Notes: a model not told the origin generated them from the sequence alone. A stretch of 53,990 nucleotides of DNA from Candidatus Saccharibacteria bacterium CG_4_10_14_0_2_um_filter_52_9 (GCA_903970515.1 CAJCJA010000051.1:1-53990), one strand, 5' to 3'. Shown: positions 43,779 through 52,676, numbered from the stretch's first letter. Numbers and translations: made by a program.

Positions 43779-45743
43779 CTAGGACTTGGGCGTTGTCGCG
43801 CCGGTGCTGACTGGACGTTTCACGCTGTCGCCGAGGTCGGCGAGAGCGGGCGCGCCCTCTTCGCTGTAGTGATACGGATCGCTCATAATCACCGGAATAC
43901 GTTCAAAGTTGTACAGGGGAACCGGGTTGGCCGTCTGCCACTCCAGGCCGAGAGAATCCCATGGGTTCGCCGGCGCTGGCGTGGGCTTGATGTACATCGA
44001 CCACATCAAGTTCGCGAAGAAGATCAAGAAAGAAAACCCCAGAAGGAACGCACTGATGGACGAGAAGTCGTTCCAGGTCTCCAGATTCCTCGCGTAGGTG
44101 AACACGCGACGCGGTTGACCGAGCAGCCCGATGATGAACATCGGGAAAAACGTCAAATTAAAGAAGACGAACATCGTCCAGAAGTGCCAAAGTCCCAATT
44201 TCTTGTTCATCATCTTGCCGGTCATCTTCGGGAGCCAGTAATAGAGACCCGCCATGAACGCGAAGAGCAGTCCACCCATGATGGTGTAATGGAAATGCGA
44301 GAGCACGAAGAATCCTCCGTGCACCGTTACGTTGACCGGAACGTCCGAGAGGAACACGCCCGTCACGCCGCCAATGAGAAAGTTGAAGAAGACCGATAAG
44401 GCGAAGAGCATCGGCACTTCAAATCTGATCTTCGCTCTATAGAGCGTGCCCATTCCTACGAGAAATATGAATCCCGTCGGCAGCGAGATCAATTCTGTCG
44501 TCAGCATGAACAGTGGACGCATGTCGGGGTTGATGCCACTTTGGAAGAGGTGGTGTTGCCACACGAAGAACGATAACAACGCCACGCCGATCATTCCCGC
44601 TGCGGCAATCTTGTAGGCGAAGAGAGGTTTTCTCGTGAATACCGGCAGTATCTCCGCGACGACGCCAAAGCCGGGCAACGCCATGATGTACACCTCAGGA
44701 TGGCCGAAGAACCAGAACAAGTTCTGCCATAGATACGAACTTCCGCCATGCTCGGTGACGTAGAACGCCGTTTGCACCGTCTTGTCGAGGACGCCGAACA
44801 GTCCGGCCGCGAACAGCGTCGGCGTGGCGAGCGTCAGTAGAGCGGCGGTCGCGAGTACTGCCCAAATGAAAATCGGCAGGCGGCTCCACGACATTCCAGG
44901 CGCCCGATAGTTGATGATGGTGGCGGCGATGTTGAACCCCGCTGCCATCATGCCGAGGCCGATCACTGCGAACCCGAGGAGGTAGGAAATCATGCCTGGC
45001 CCGGCTTGAGTCTGCAAGGGCGCGTAGCCAGTCCAACCGGTCGGGAACCCTCCGTAGGGAAGCGCTGAGAAGATCACGCCATAGCCAGCGATGAACACCC
45101 AGAAGCTGAACGCTTCGATCCGCGGGAACGCCATTCTTCGCGAACCGATCATGAGTGGTACGAAGTAGTTCCCAATCGGACCAATGATGACCGACGTCGC
45201 CATCATCATCATGATCGTGCCGTGCTCGCTGACGATATCGATGTACGTGCCTGGCCCGAACACGTGGGTCGTCGGGTTGAGTAGTTCCGTGCGAATAGCC
45301 ATCGCGAGTAGACCACCAGTGAACAAGAACAAGAGAACGCCAACGATGTACTGCTTACCCACGACTTTGTGATCAAGGGTGTAGCGGAAATACTTGGTCC
45401 AACCTTCGATCGGGGTCTCGTGCTTGGGCTCTTTACCCACCATCTTCGCGAACGGGTAATTGAGGGCACCAATGCCGAGCAGCCAACCAACGACGCCAAA
45501 AATTAATGCCAGCGCGTCGGCAGATGAATTCTGCCCGCTGTTTGCGTTGTACGGATACGCACCGGTGATGTAGTTGCCCAGCCAGTGCCCGAAAACGTAA
45601 CCCAGAATCCCGCCAATAATCGCGGTGCCCAGATGCTGGCTTAGCCACCCTGGACGTTCCGTCCAACTGACTCGATGCGGGTGCGAGTGCGCGATCGCAT
45701 CTTCCGGCGCACTCTTCAGTGGTCGTTCGGCGCTTATGGTCAT
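43779..45743 (-). CDS. ctaD: Heme-copper oxidase subunit I (divergent)
   Basis: 654 residues from ATG 45743, after a GGAGA region. Heme a ligands H174 and H485, heme a3 ligand H483, and CuB ligands H348, H397 and H398 are present, with E350 and Y352 in GHPEVY. An N-terminal extension of about 115 residues carries two extra membrane spans (about 38-58 and 78-98). Compared with the Paracoccus aa3 enzyme, the D-channel entry in APDMAFPR reads SRRMAFPR (Arg for Asp) and the K-channel motif PTGIK reads PTGFI (no Lys). HD of the Mg site reads HG. So it is an A-type core with altered proton-path residues. Confidence 0.93.
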   Translation of the reverse strand: MTISAERPLKSAPEDAIAHSHPHRVSWTERPGWLSQHLGTAIIGGILGYVFGHWLGNYITGAYPYNANSGQNSSADALALIFGVVGWLLGIGALNYPFAKMVGKEPKHETPIEGWTKYFRYTLDHKVVGKQYIVGVLLFLFTGGLLAMAIRTELLNPTTHVFGPGTYIDIVSEHGTIMMMMATSVIIGPIGNYFVPLMIGSRRMAFPRIEAFSFWVFIAGYGVIFSALPYGGFPTGWTGYAPLQTQAGPGMISYLLGFAVIGLGMMAAGFNIAATIINYRAPGMSWSRLPIFIWAVLATAALLTLATPTLFAAGLFGVLDKTVQTAFYVTEHGGSSYLWQNLFWFFGHPEVYIMALPGFGVVAEILPVFTRKPLFAYKIAAAGMIGVALLSFFVWQHHLFQSGINPDMRPLFMLTTELISLPTGFIFLVGMGTLYRAKIRFEVPMLFALSVFFNFLIGGVTGVFLSDVPVNVTVHGGFFVLSHFHYTIMGGLLFAFMAGLYYWLPKMTGKMMNKKLGLWHFWTMFVFFNLTFFPMFIIGLLGQPRRVFTYARNLETWNDFSSISAFLLGFSFLIFFANLMWSMYIKPTPAPANPWDSLGLEWQTANPVPLYNFERIPVIMSDPYHYSEEGAPALADLGDSVKRPVSTGATTPKS

Positions 45744-45801
45744 CGCCCCGTCTCCGTTTCTATCGTGGTCACGTTCGCACAGTTCGTTAACCTCAGGCAG
45801 T

Positions 45802-46794
45802 TCATGAGGCTGGTTGCTTTGCACCATAGGTTTCGACCGTGCTGTACGGCGTCACCGTGCCATCGGGGTAGAAGCCACCCGAGGCGCCGTTCGCGTCGGG
45901 CACGTACGTCCACGCGAATGGGGCGAGGTTCTTCGTATTGGCGGCATTGGCACTCTCCGTCGTCGTCGCCCAGTTCTCAAACGATGTGGTCGAGACGACT
46001 TTGCCGTAGTTATACATCGCGCCGTGCCAAAGCCCACAGAGTTCGCTGCAGCGCACGGTGAAGTCACCTGTTTGATCCGTCGTCGTGAACGCGACGTTGT
46101 TCTCCTGCGGGTTCGCGTCGGCCTTCACTTCAAGCTGGTACGCCCAGAAACTATGGATGACGTCCAACGAAGTCACGTTGAACGCAATCGACGTGTGGTC
46201 GGGCAAAATGAGTTGTGGCGTCTCAAACCCGCCGAACTGCGGGTAGCGATAGGTGAACTTCCATTGTTGTGCAATCACCTGTACCACGAGCACATGGTTC
46301 GTACCAGGAGTCCACGACGCCGACGAAGTCAGCGCAGCCGTTTCTGCCTGCACGGCCCCCGTCGGCTCCCATACTGGATTGGGTCCTTCACCACCGCCGG
46401 AACCATCGCCGGCGATCAATTCAATGGTGCCGAATCCGGCGAGGAAGAGTACCAGCACGGTTGACACCGTGATCCACCACACCTGCGCTCGAAGATTCGA
46501 CCTCGCCGCCGCGCCACCTTTAGGTTCGGCGACACCCTTTCGCTTCGCGCGCCAGGTGACGAAGCAGTACCCAAAGAACACCCAGATGCCAAAGAGCACT
46601 GGCAACGCCATCTCCATGAGAATGTTGAAGTCGAATTGGTCCGACGACGCCGAGGACGTCATCCGCCCTGGCGGGATGTGCGGTCCCACCAAGAACCAGA
46701 AGAGGATGTCGCCCACGATCGAGAGGACGACCCAGATGATGCCGATGCGACGAAGGTGGCGCGGATCAGATTGCGTTGGTTGCTCGGACGTCAT
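45802..46794 (-). CDS. ctaC: Cytochrome c oxidase subunit II
   Basis: 330 residues from ATG 46794, sharing one base with the upstream gene's stop (TAATG). Two membrane spans (about 16-36 and 60-80), a third hydrophobic stretch near 112-130, and a cupredoxin domain with a complete CuA site: H in DVIHSFWA and CSELCGLWHGAM. It accepts electrons for subunit I. No fused cytochrome c domain (no CxxCH) is present, so a separate donor is needed. A Ser/Thr/Gly-rich tail follows the cupredoxin domain. Confidence 0.93.
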   Translation of the reverse strand: MTSEQPTQSDPRHLRRIGIIWVVLSIVGDILFWFLVGPHIPPGRMTSSASSDQFDFNILMEMALPVLFGIWVFFGYCFVTWRAKRKGVAEPKGGAAARSNLRAQVWWITVSTVLVLFLAGFGTIELIAGDGSGGGEGPNPVWEPTGAVQAETAALTSSASWTPGTNHVLVVQVIAQQWKFTYRYPQFGGFETPQLILPDHTSIAFNVTSLDVIHSFWAYQLEVKADANPQENNVAFTTTDQTGDFTVRCSELCGLWHGAMYNYGKVVSTTSFENWATTTESANAANTKNLAPFAWTYVPDANGASGGFYPDGTVTPYSTVETYGAKQPAS

Positions 46795-47477
46795 TATTGC
46801 GCCACCACCTGAAGGAAACCGCCCATGTAATTCTGCGTCGACATGGGGCCACCATTGCCATACAAGTAGCCAAGACCGCAGGGTACGAAGCACTGCCACG
46901 AGTAATTACCAGCACCCGGAGTCATGAAACTGAACTTGATGATGTTGTGCGCCGAGTTCGTGTGACACGGGGCCTCGCCACAAAGTGTCGCGGTCGAGCT
47001 GTTGCCAATCAATGGCACGCTCAAGTTCAAGGAAGGAATCGCGAAGGTGTGCCCTACTCCATTGCCGGTGTTGGAGTTATAGACCGAAAAACTTTTGCCA
47101 TTAAGTGTGGCGGAGTCGCCAATCGTTCCTTGTACCTGTCCCCACTCCTGGTTTCGCAGTGGACTTCCCGAATCGTATTGATAGACGGTCATGTCGATCA
47201 ACGTGTGGGCCGGCAACTCCCACGTCGTGTCATGAATCCACTTGCCTTGGGGATCCTTCACCAAGTACGACACCCACGTGGGATGCGCGCCGAAACCAAT
47301 TGCCCCGACGGTTTGGACAGTGAGATTCACGGGCGACCCTGCCGGTTGCGCCTTCGTAAAGTTCACGACACCTCCGGGAACACCGGGCGTTAAGTACACC
47401 GCGACGCCGATGACCACAAGTGCTACGGCCACCAAAAAAGCGGCGATGACGGTGACTAGTCTTCCCCCCGTTGACAT
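46794..47477 (-). CDS. Membrane-anchored cupredoxin-like protein (second subunit II-like)
   Basis: 227 residues from ATG 47477, six bases after GAGGAG; a 10-residue upstream extension is less likely. An N-terminal anchor (about 6-28) leads to an external beta-rich domain. GHTFAIPSLNLSVPL resembles the first copper-ligand strand, and WQCFVPCGLGYLYGNGGPM has CxxxCG spacing as in CuA, but Tyr stands where CuA has His. A second cysteine pair is in LCGEAPC. It may be a type 1 or modified CuA electron carrier or oxidase subunit (inference). First gene of the oxidase operon. Confidence 0.65.
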   Translation of the reverse strand: MSTGGRLVTVIAAFLVAVALVVIGVAVYLTPGVPGGVVNFTKAQPAGSPVNLTVQTVGAIGFGAHPTWVSYLVKDPQGKWIHDTTWELPAHTLIDMTVYQYDSGSPLRNQEWGQVQGTIGDSATLNGKSFSVYNSNTGNGVGHTFAIPSLNLSVPLIGNSSTATLCGEAPCHTNSAHNIIKFSFMTPGAGNYSWQCFVPCGLGYLYGNGGPMSTQNYMGGFLQVVAQ

Positions 47478-47521
47478 GGCGTGCTCCTCGCGGTTTTGCA
47501 TCGACATAAGGTTCGAAACCG

Positions 47522-47527
47522 AATTTA
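47522..47527 (-). promoter_or_regulatory. Candidate -10 of the oxidase operon
   Basis: TAAATT in an AT-rich stretch 45 bases before the ATG, giving a short leader with the GAGGAG site. The gap 47478-47733 holds no gene that I can see. Confidence 0.3.
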
Positions 47528-47733
47528 ACGGGAATATTCAGAGATTCATAACCATGACAAATGTTTACATAAGAGAAATCTTTGGATTGAGTCACGAAGG
47601 CATTGGTCACAACGCCGCGAAACGTCAGATCGCGTCAGGGGCTTGGAGTCACACCTCCGAGCAGACGTCGGGCGCACGGAGGCCAAGTATCGGCTCGACG
47701 TTCAAAATGTCGCGAGGTGCGCAGAAGCCTTGC

Positions 47734-48138
47734 TTACAACTTCGCGAGGCGACTCGCGCACGACGACAGCACACCGTTTACGAAACTCGCCGACGCGTCC
47801 GTCGAGAATGTCTTCGCGAGCTCCACGGCTTCGTCAAGAATTACGGCAACAGGAGGTGAATCGATGAGAAACATCTCACCAATCGCCAGCGTCATGATGA
47901 TGCGATCGACGACGGCCAGGCGCTCGATGGTCCAGTCCTGGGCGAACTCCTCAATGAGGGCTTCCGCCTCGTGACGGTGCGCCTCGGTGGACGTGACGAG
48001 TTGCACGGTGTACTCGTCAGGCGCCAATGCGAGACCTTGCAAAATCTCCTCAACCGGCCGTTCCTTGATAGTCGCCTCGTAGAGGATCTCGAGAGCCCGC
48101 TCGCGTGCGCGGTGGCGCTGTTGACCGAGCTCGCTCAC
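47734..48138 (-). CDS. nusB: Transcription antitermination factor NusB
   Basis: 134 residues, all helical. RHRARERALEILYEATIKERP at the N-terminus and MTLAIGEMFLIDSPPVAVILDEAVELAKTFS with FVNGVL near the C-terminus are typical. NusB with NusE binds boxA RNA for rRNA antitermination. It begins one base after efp and ends the aro-efp-nusB group. Confidence 0.93.
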   Translation of the reverse strand: MSELGQQRHRARERALEILYEATIKERPVEEILQGLALAPDEYTVQLVTSTEAHRHEAEALIEEFAQDWTIERLAVVDRIIMTLAIGEMFLIDSPPVAVILDEAVELAKTFSTDASASFVNGVLSSCASRLAKL

Positions 48139-48139
48139 G

Positions 48140-48703
48140 TCACGCTCGCGTCATGTATTCGCCCGTTCGAGTGTCCACCTTTATCACTTCACCCGGACCA
48201 ACGAATAGTGGCACTTGCACGACGAATCCCGTCTCCAGCGTCGCCGGCTTGCGGGCCCCCGACACTCGGTCGCCTTGGATGCCAGGCTCGGTGTCGGCAA
48301 TCGTCAGTTCGACCGATGCCGGCAACTCCACGCCAATGATCTCGTCGTCGTGCAAGATCAACATCGCCTTGCCAGTTTCCTTGAGAAAGTTCGTCGCGTC
48401 GCCCAAATTCTTCGACGATACCGGCACCTGATCGTACGTGGACTGGTCCATGAAGATGTAGTCATCACCATCGCGATAGAGATACTGCGTGTCGCGCTTG
48501 TCAATGATCGCTTGTTCGAGGCGTTCGTCCGATCGATACGTTCGCTCGATCACCGCACCGGATCGAGCGTTGCGCAGTTTCGTGCGTACGAACGCCCCAC
48601 CCTTGCCGGGCTTGACGTGCTGGAATTCAATGATCGTGTAGAGCGCATCATCGAGTTTGATCGTGATGCCGTTCCTGATGTCAGATGTCGAGATTGCCGC
48701 CAT
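48140..48703 (-). CDS. efp: Translation elongation factor P
   Basis: 187 residues, three beta-barrel domains. Domain I tip FQHVKPGKGGAFVRTKL carries the Lys usually modified, within the PGKG loop. EF-P relieves ribosome stalling at polyproline. Modification genes (epmA, epmB or earP) are not seen nearby. The ATG has AAAGG upstream and its own apparent promoter in the gap after aroQ; pepQ, often next to it, is absent. Confidence 0.97.
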   Translation of the reverse strand: MAAISTSDIRNGITIKLDDALYTIIEFQHVKPGKGGAFVRTKLRNARSGAVIERTYRSDERLEQAIIDKRDTQYLYRDGDDYIFMDQSTYDQVPVSSKNLGDATNFLKETGKAMLILHDDEIIGVELPASVELTIADTEPGIQGDRVSGARKPATLETGFVVQVPLFVGPGEVIKVDTRTGEYMTRA

Positions 48704-48736
48704 GGGCCAAAACCTTTCGAGAAAGTCGCGTTGCCC

Positions 48737-48765
48737 ATTCTAGGCAAGCGCCGACTACGAGTCAC
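48737..48765 (-). promoter_or_regulatory. Promoter of efp-nusB
   Basis: -35 GTGACT (48760-48765), 17-base spacer, -10 TAGAAT (48737-48742) on the minus strand. It would start near 48730 and give a short leader before efp; the -35 lies in the last codons of aroQ. Confidence 0.55.
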
Positions 48766-49198
48766 CTAGCAGGCGCCGCACGGCGTCGAGGGCGAGGTCG
48801 TAACTCGCCGCGCCGAATCCCGCAATCGATCCGTTGACGACGGGCGCGAGCGTGCTCACGTGACGCCACGGTTCTCGCGCCGCGGGATTCGAGATGTGAA
48901 TCTCCACCTTGACGCCTTCGAACATGTCGAGCGCGTCGGCGAGTGCCCACGATGAATGCGTCAGGGCACCGGCGTTGATGACGACGGCGGATGCCCTTCC
49001 TCGAGCGGCGTGCAGCTCTTCGATCAAAGCGCCTTCGAAATTCGATTGCACGTGACGAACCGTGAATCCGAAGCTTTCAGCTCCCTCACGAAAGCGCTGC
49101 ACGTGCGCCTCGAGCGTCTCGGTACCGTAAATCTCCGGACTTCGCGAACCGAGTTGATCGAGGTTCGGTCCCGACAGCAACAGGATCTCTTTGCTCAT
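48755..49198 (-). CDS. aroQ: 3-dehydroquinate dehydratase, type II
   Basis: 147 residues. LLSGPNLDQLGSRSPEIYGTETLE at the N-terminus, INAGALTHSSWALADAL and VEIHISNPAAREPWRH match the dodecameric type II enzyme, including the flexible-loop Arg and the catalytic His. It makes 3-dehydroshikimate. ATG overlaps the aroB stop by 4 bases. Confidence 0.96.
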   Translation of the reverse strand: MSKEILLLSGPNLDQLGSRSPEIYGTETLEAHVQRFREGAESFGFTVRHVQSNFEGALIEELHAARGRASAVVINAGALTHSSWALADALDMFEGVKVEIHISNPAAREPWRHVSTLAPVVNGSIAGFGAASYDLALDAVRRLLGDS

Positions 49199-50244
49199 CG
49201 CTCCGCTCGAAATTCATCTAGTACTTGTGCCACGAGTCCTTGCTCCACTCCTCGAACCACCTCAAAACCATTCTCGCCCGCCAAGACGAAGGTCAGGTCG
49301 TGGTGCGCCTTCTTATCATGCCCCATCGCATCGACAATGGACCTCGTAGAAAACTCCTGTGGCACCGTGGTCGGAAGTTCGAAGTAGGACAGCACTTCGT
49401 CGTGATTCGCGACTTCCGATTCGTCGATACGTCCCAGGGCGAAGGCGAGCCGCGCGGCGAAGGCCAACCCTACGCCGACCGCCTCGCCGTGACGCAGCAT
49501 ATCGGGGTCTCGCGAAAGGGCCAGTACCTCGAGCGCGTGCGCGAGCGTGTGACCGTAGTTCAGCAACGCCCGTTCCCCAGACTCAAATTCGTCAGCCGCG
49601 ACGATCCGGGCCTTCAAAGTGACAGACAACAGAATTAATTCATCGAGCGACGCCGACGCGAGCGCGCTCGATCGACGGTCCTCGAGCAGCCAGCACTTGG
49701 CGACCTCGCCAAAGCCCGAGCGCCGCTCTCGCTCCGGCAATGTCTCGAGCGTCTCGGAATCACACAACACCGCAACCGGCTGATGGAACGCGCCTACCAG
49801 ATTCTTTCCCGCGCCGAGGTTGATGGCGGTCTTACCGCCTATAGCGGCGTCCACTTGTCCCACCAGCGTCGTCGGGATGTGGATCACCTTGATACCGCGC
49901 AAGTACACCGCCGCCGCGAAGCCACACACGTCGCTGAGCGCTCCGCCTCCCACCGAGACGATGACGTCGCGACGAGAGACTTTCAACGCTGCGAGCTGCT
50001 CACAGAGCACCGCCAGGGATTCGAATGATTTTGCGCCTTCACCCTCGGGTACTTCGAGGACCGTCGCATCATTTCGATGATCGATGTCGAACCACGCCTG
50101 GCCCCGCAATTCCTTCGACGTGACGATGACGCACGACTGATAACCAGCACAGGCCTGCTCAAGGATCGCGCCAAGTTCGTGACGAGCACCGGGACCGATG
50201 GTGACGTCGTACGCGTTCGATCCCAACGCCACGTTGACCTTCAC
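49195..50244 (-). CDS. aroB: 3-dehydroquinate synthase
   Basis: 349 residues from GTG 50244, which overlaps the aroK stop by 4 bases; the open frame extends further but into aroK. VSVGGGALSDVCGFAAAVYLRG and IPTTLVGQVDAAIGGKTAIN form the NAD and phosphate sites; zinc ligands are in LLNYGHTLAHALE and LRHGEAVGVGL. It forms the first ring of the shikimate pathway. Confidence 0.96.
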   Translation of the reverse strand: MKVNVALGSNAYDVTIGPGARHELGAILEQACAGYQSCVIVTSKELRGQAWFDIDHRNDATVLEVPEGEGAKSFESLAVLCEQLAALKVSRRDVIVSVGGGALSDVCGFAAAVYLRGIKVIHIPTTLVGQVDAAIGGKTAINLGAGKNLVGAFHQPVAVLCDSETLETLPERERRSGFGEVAKCWLLEDRRSSALASASLDELILLSVTLKARIVAADEFESGERALLNYGHTLAHALEVLALSRDPDMLRHGEAVGVGLAFAARLAFALGRIDESEVANHDEVLSYFELPTTVPQEFSTRSIVDAMGHDKKAHHDLTFVLAGENGFEVVRGVEQGLVAQVLDEFRAER

Positions 50245-50741
50245 GACGTAATCCTCATCAGTTCCTTTTCGACGTGGTCCGCCACCTCTTCGAGTGAACC
50301 CGAGGATTCGATTCGAGCGCGCGAGACTTGTTCGTACCACGTCGTTCGAGCCGCACGTAGTTGACCCAGAGCTTCCAGGGGGTCGTCACCCAGCAGTGGA
50401 CGATCACCGCCTCGCACCCTTTCTACGATGATGTCGTCATCACAGTCAATCCACAGCGTGGTGACCTTCGCGAGCTCGTCTCGCGACTCGGGCAGTACGA
50501 CGATGCCTCCGCCGGTTGATACGACCACGTCGTCACGAAGCGCATCGTCTAATACGTTGGCTTCCAGACGTCGAAACGTCGCCTCGCCGTCCTCACGAAG
50601 AAGATCGGCGACCGCTCGTCCCGTCGTCGCGACGAGCAATTCATCAGTGTCGACGGCCTCGATGTGCCAACGTTGAGCGAGTTCGCGCGCGAGGGTCGTC
50701 TTTCCTGTCCCCGGGAGCCCGACCAGTACGAGGCGCGCCAT
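50241..50741 (-). CDS. aroK: Shikimate kinase
   Basis: 166 residues. P-loop GLPGTGKTTLAREL (8-21), shikimate-binding DTDELL and STGGGIVVLPESRD, and the LID around VRGGDRPLLGDD. It phosphorylates shikimate with ATP. It lies two bases after aroC. Confidence 0.95.
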   Translation of the reverse strand: MARLVLVGLPGTGKTTLARELAQRWHIEAVDTDELLVATTGRAVADLLREDGEATFRRLEANVLDDALRDDVVVSTGGGIVVLPESRDELAKVTTLWIDCDDDIIVERVRGGDRPLLGDDPLEALGQLRAARTTWYEQVSRARIESSGSLEEVADHVEKELMRITS

Positions 50742-50743
50742 GA

Positions 50744-51934
50744 CTATTCAGGAATGGCGCGCGAGGACGTCGAACCAAGATTGGCGACGTAGCTCGAATG
50801 ATTTCGGACGAATTCCTCGACGGAGTCCCCGCCAAACTTACGTAGGGCCTCGTTCGCCAACACGAGTGACAACATCGCTTCGGTGACCACGCCCAGTGCT
50901 GGCACGGCCGTCACGTCGGTACGCTCCTTGAACGACACGGCTGATTCGCCCGTCGCGACATCCACGGTCTCAAGCACCGGTCGATTCAGCGTCGCGAGCG
51001 GCTTCATCGCAACCTTGGCGATCACGGGGGCGCCCGACGTCATGCCGCCTTCGAGACCGCCGGCGTGGTCCGTGCGACGAACGAATCCTCCGCCCTTGGT
51101 GAAGGCCGCATCCACGGCAATCGCGTCGTGAGCGACGCTGCCGCGCTGCGACGCTTGGATCATGCCGTCGCCAATCTCGACGGCCTTGACTGCTTGGATG
51201 CTCATGAGCGCTCCCGCAATCAAGCCGTCAAGTTTCCGGTCCCAGTGCACGTAGCTCCCCAGTCCCACCGGCACGTCGTAGGCGATCACCTCGACGATCC
51301 CACCGAGCGAGTCGCCCTCCTTCGCCGCCGCCTTGATCTCGAGGATCATTGCCGCGGCCGCGTCAGGGTCGAAACATCGAACTTCTGAACTGTCGACGGC
51401 GTCAAGGTCGTTGGGGCCTGGACGAACGCCCTCGGGTGCCGCCACCTGGCCAATGCGCACGACGTGACTCACGATCCGCACATCGATGGCGCCGAGCAGT
51501 GCCTTCGCGAGTGCGCCCGCGGCGACGCGCGCCGCGGTTTCGCGGGCGCTGGCACGCTCGAGGACGTCGCGGGCATCGTCGAACGCGTACTTCTGCATCC
51601 CGGCCAAATCGGCGTGACCGGGACGAGGCTTCGTCAACTTGTTGCTGGGCGTTCCGGGTGCCGCCGACATCTCTTGTTCCCACTTGGGCCATTCGGAATT
51701 CAATATCTCGATGGCGATGGGCGAGCCGAGGGTGCGGCCGTGGCGGATGCCACCAATCAGGCGAAGTTCATCGCGCTCGAAACGCATACGAGGTCCGCGT
51801 CCGTAGCCCAAACGACGCCGAGCGAGTTCGTCACCGATCCACGCTTCGCTTATGGCGAGTCCCGCGGGAAGTCCTTCGACAATGACCGTGAGCGACGGAC
51901 CGTGGCTCTCGCCCGCCGTCAGGAAGCGCAACAT
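50744..51934 (-). CDS. aroC: Chorismate synthase
   Basis: 396 residues. It uses reduced FMN to make chorismate. GESHGPSLTVIVEGLPAG at the N-terminus, RRLGYGRGPRMRFERDEL and RPGHADLAGMQKYAFDDARDVLERASARETAARVA are diagnostic. The ATG lies six bases after TAGAAT, so the operon's first gene appears leaderless. aroE and aroA are not in the window. Confidence 0.97.
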   Translation of the reverse strand: MLRFLTAGESHGPSLTVIVEGLPAGLAISEAWIGDELARRRLGYGRGPRMRFERDELRLIGGIRHGRTLGSPIAIEILNSEWPKWEQEMSAAPGTPSNKLTKPRPGHADLAGMQKYAFDDARDVLERASARETAARVAAGALAKALLGAIDVRIVSHVVRIGQVAAPEGVRPGPNDLDAVDSSEVRCFDPDAAAAMILEIKAAAKEGDSLGGIVEVIAYDVPVGLGSYVHWDRKLDGLIAGALMSIQAVKAVEIGDGMIQASQRGSVAHDAIAVDAAFTKGGGFVRRTDHAGGLEGGMTSGAPVIAKVAMKPLATLNRPVLETVDVATGESAVSFKERTDVTAVPALGVVTEAMLSLVLANEALRKFGGDSVEEFVRNHSSYVANLGSTSSRAIPE

Positions 51935-51940
51935 CCCCTA

Positions 51941-51946
51941 ATTCTA
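51941..51946 (-). promoter_or_regulatory. -10 element of the aroC-aroK-aroB-aroQ operon
   Basis: TAGAAT, six bases (TAGGGG), then the aroC ATG. This is one of the clearest leaderless promoters in the window. Confidence 0.6.
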
Positions 51947-51959
51947 GGCTGACGGAGGT

Positions 51960-52613
51960 TCAGGACTCGTTCGAATAAAAGGGATTGACGCCCGAAGCAT
52001 GGTCGGTCACGTCGAGGACCTGCGTGAGCTCAGGAATCGCTTCGCGAAGTGTCGTTTCAATGCCTTGGGAAAGGGTCATGCGACTCATCGCGCAACCTTG
52101 GCACCCGCCCGACATCTTGATGTAGGCGACCTTCTTTTCCTCGTCCATCGCGACCAAGTCCGCGCGACCGCCGTGCGACGCGATCGAGGGGTTGATGTTC
52201 TGTTCGAGCACAGTCGTCGCGAGCACGCCCATTGGTCCTTCGATACCGAGGGCGAGGATGTCCGCCGGCACGCCAGGATTCAGTTCTTCGGAGGTGGGGA
52301 CGTTGGGATTCACTAGAACGAGTCCCCCGCCGCCTTCACTCGCGAACTCAAGTCGACTTCCCCGGAGCCGGTCGATACTGCTCTTGGGTATGACGATCGT
52401 GATGTCGCCGTCGTTGCCGATCGCGGCGCCTTCGGGCGCGTCAGCGCGGTCAGAGAAGAAGAGGTCGTAGGAGTATCCGGCGCCTCGCGTGCCCGTCACC
52501 TCGACCCATAAGGCCAACGACTCGCTTTGTTCTTCGTTCTGCAGCGCGTCCAGTACGACGTTTCGAGCGTCATCAGTCAGCGTCAGGATGTCAAATGTTT
52601 GGACGGTAGTCAC
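51960..52613 (-). CDS. NfuA-like Fe-S cluster carrier
   Basis: 217 residues. The N-terminal part (about 10-105) resembles an IscA/A-type domain without its cysteines, and the C-terminal NifU domain has the cluster-binding CxxC in GGCQGCAMSRMTL, as in NfuA. It would carry a 4Fe-4S cluster to client enzymes. GTG start seven bases after TAGACT; monocistronic. It lies 25 bases before aroC. Confidence 0.9.
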   Translation of the reverse strand: MTTVQTFDILTLTDDARNVVLDALQNEEQSESLALWVEVTGTRGAGYSYDLFFSDRADAPEGAAIGNDGDITIVIPKSSIDRLRGSRLEFASEGGGGLVLVNPNVPTSEELNPGVPADILALGIEGPMGVLATTVLEQNINPSIASHGGRADLVAMDEEKKVAYIKMSGGCQGCAMSRMTLSQGIETTLREAIPELTQVLDVTDHASGVNPFYSNES

Positions 52614-52620
52614 GACGACA

Positions 52621-52626
52621 AGTCTA
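52621..52626 (-). promoter_or_regulatory. -10 element of the NfuA-like gene
   Basis: TAGACT, seven bases, then the GTG start. This is the only N7 case among the leaderless-type starts. Confidence 0.45.
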
Positions 52627-52676
52627 TGCGCTCGAGAAAGTTGACCACTCGATCGCCGCCCAAATTCTTTCTACCC

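Noticed and set aside
47654-47682. Inverted repeat CCTCCG-N17-CGGAGG after nusB
   Set aside because: No T-run on the minus strand and a long loop, so not supported as a terminator.
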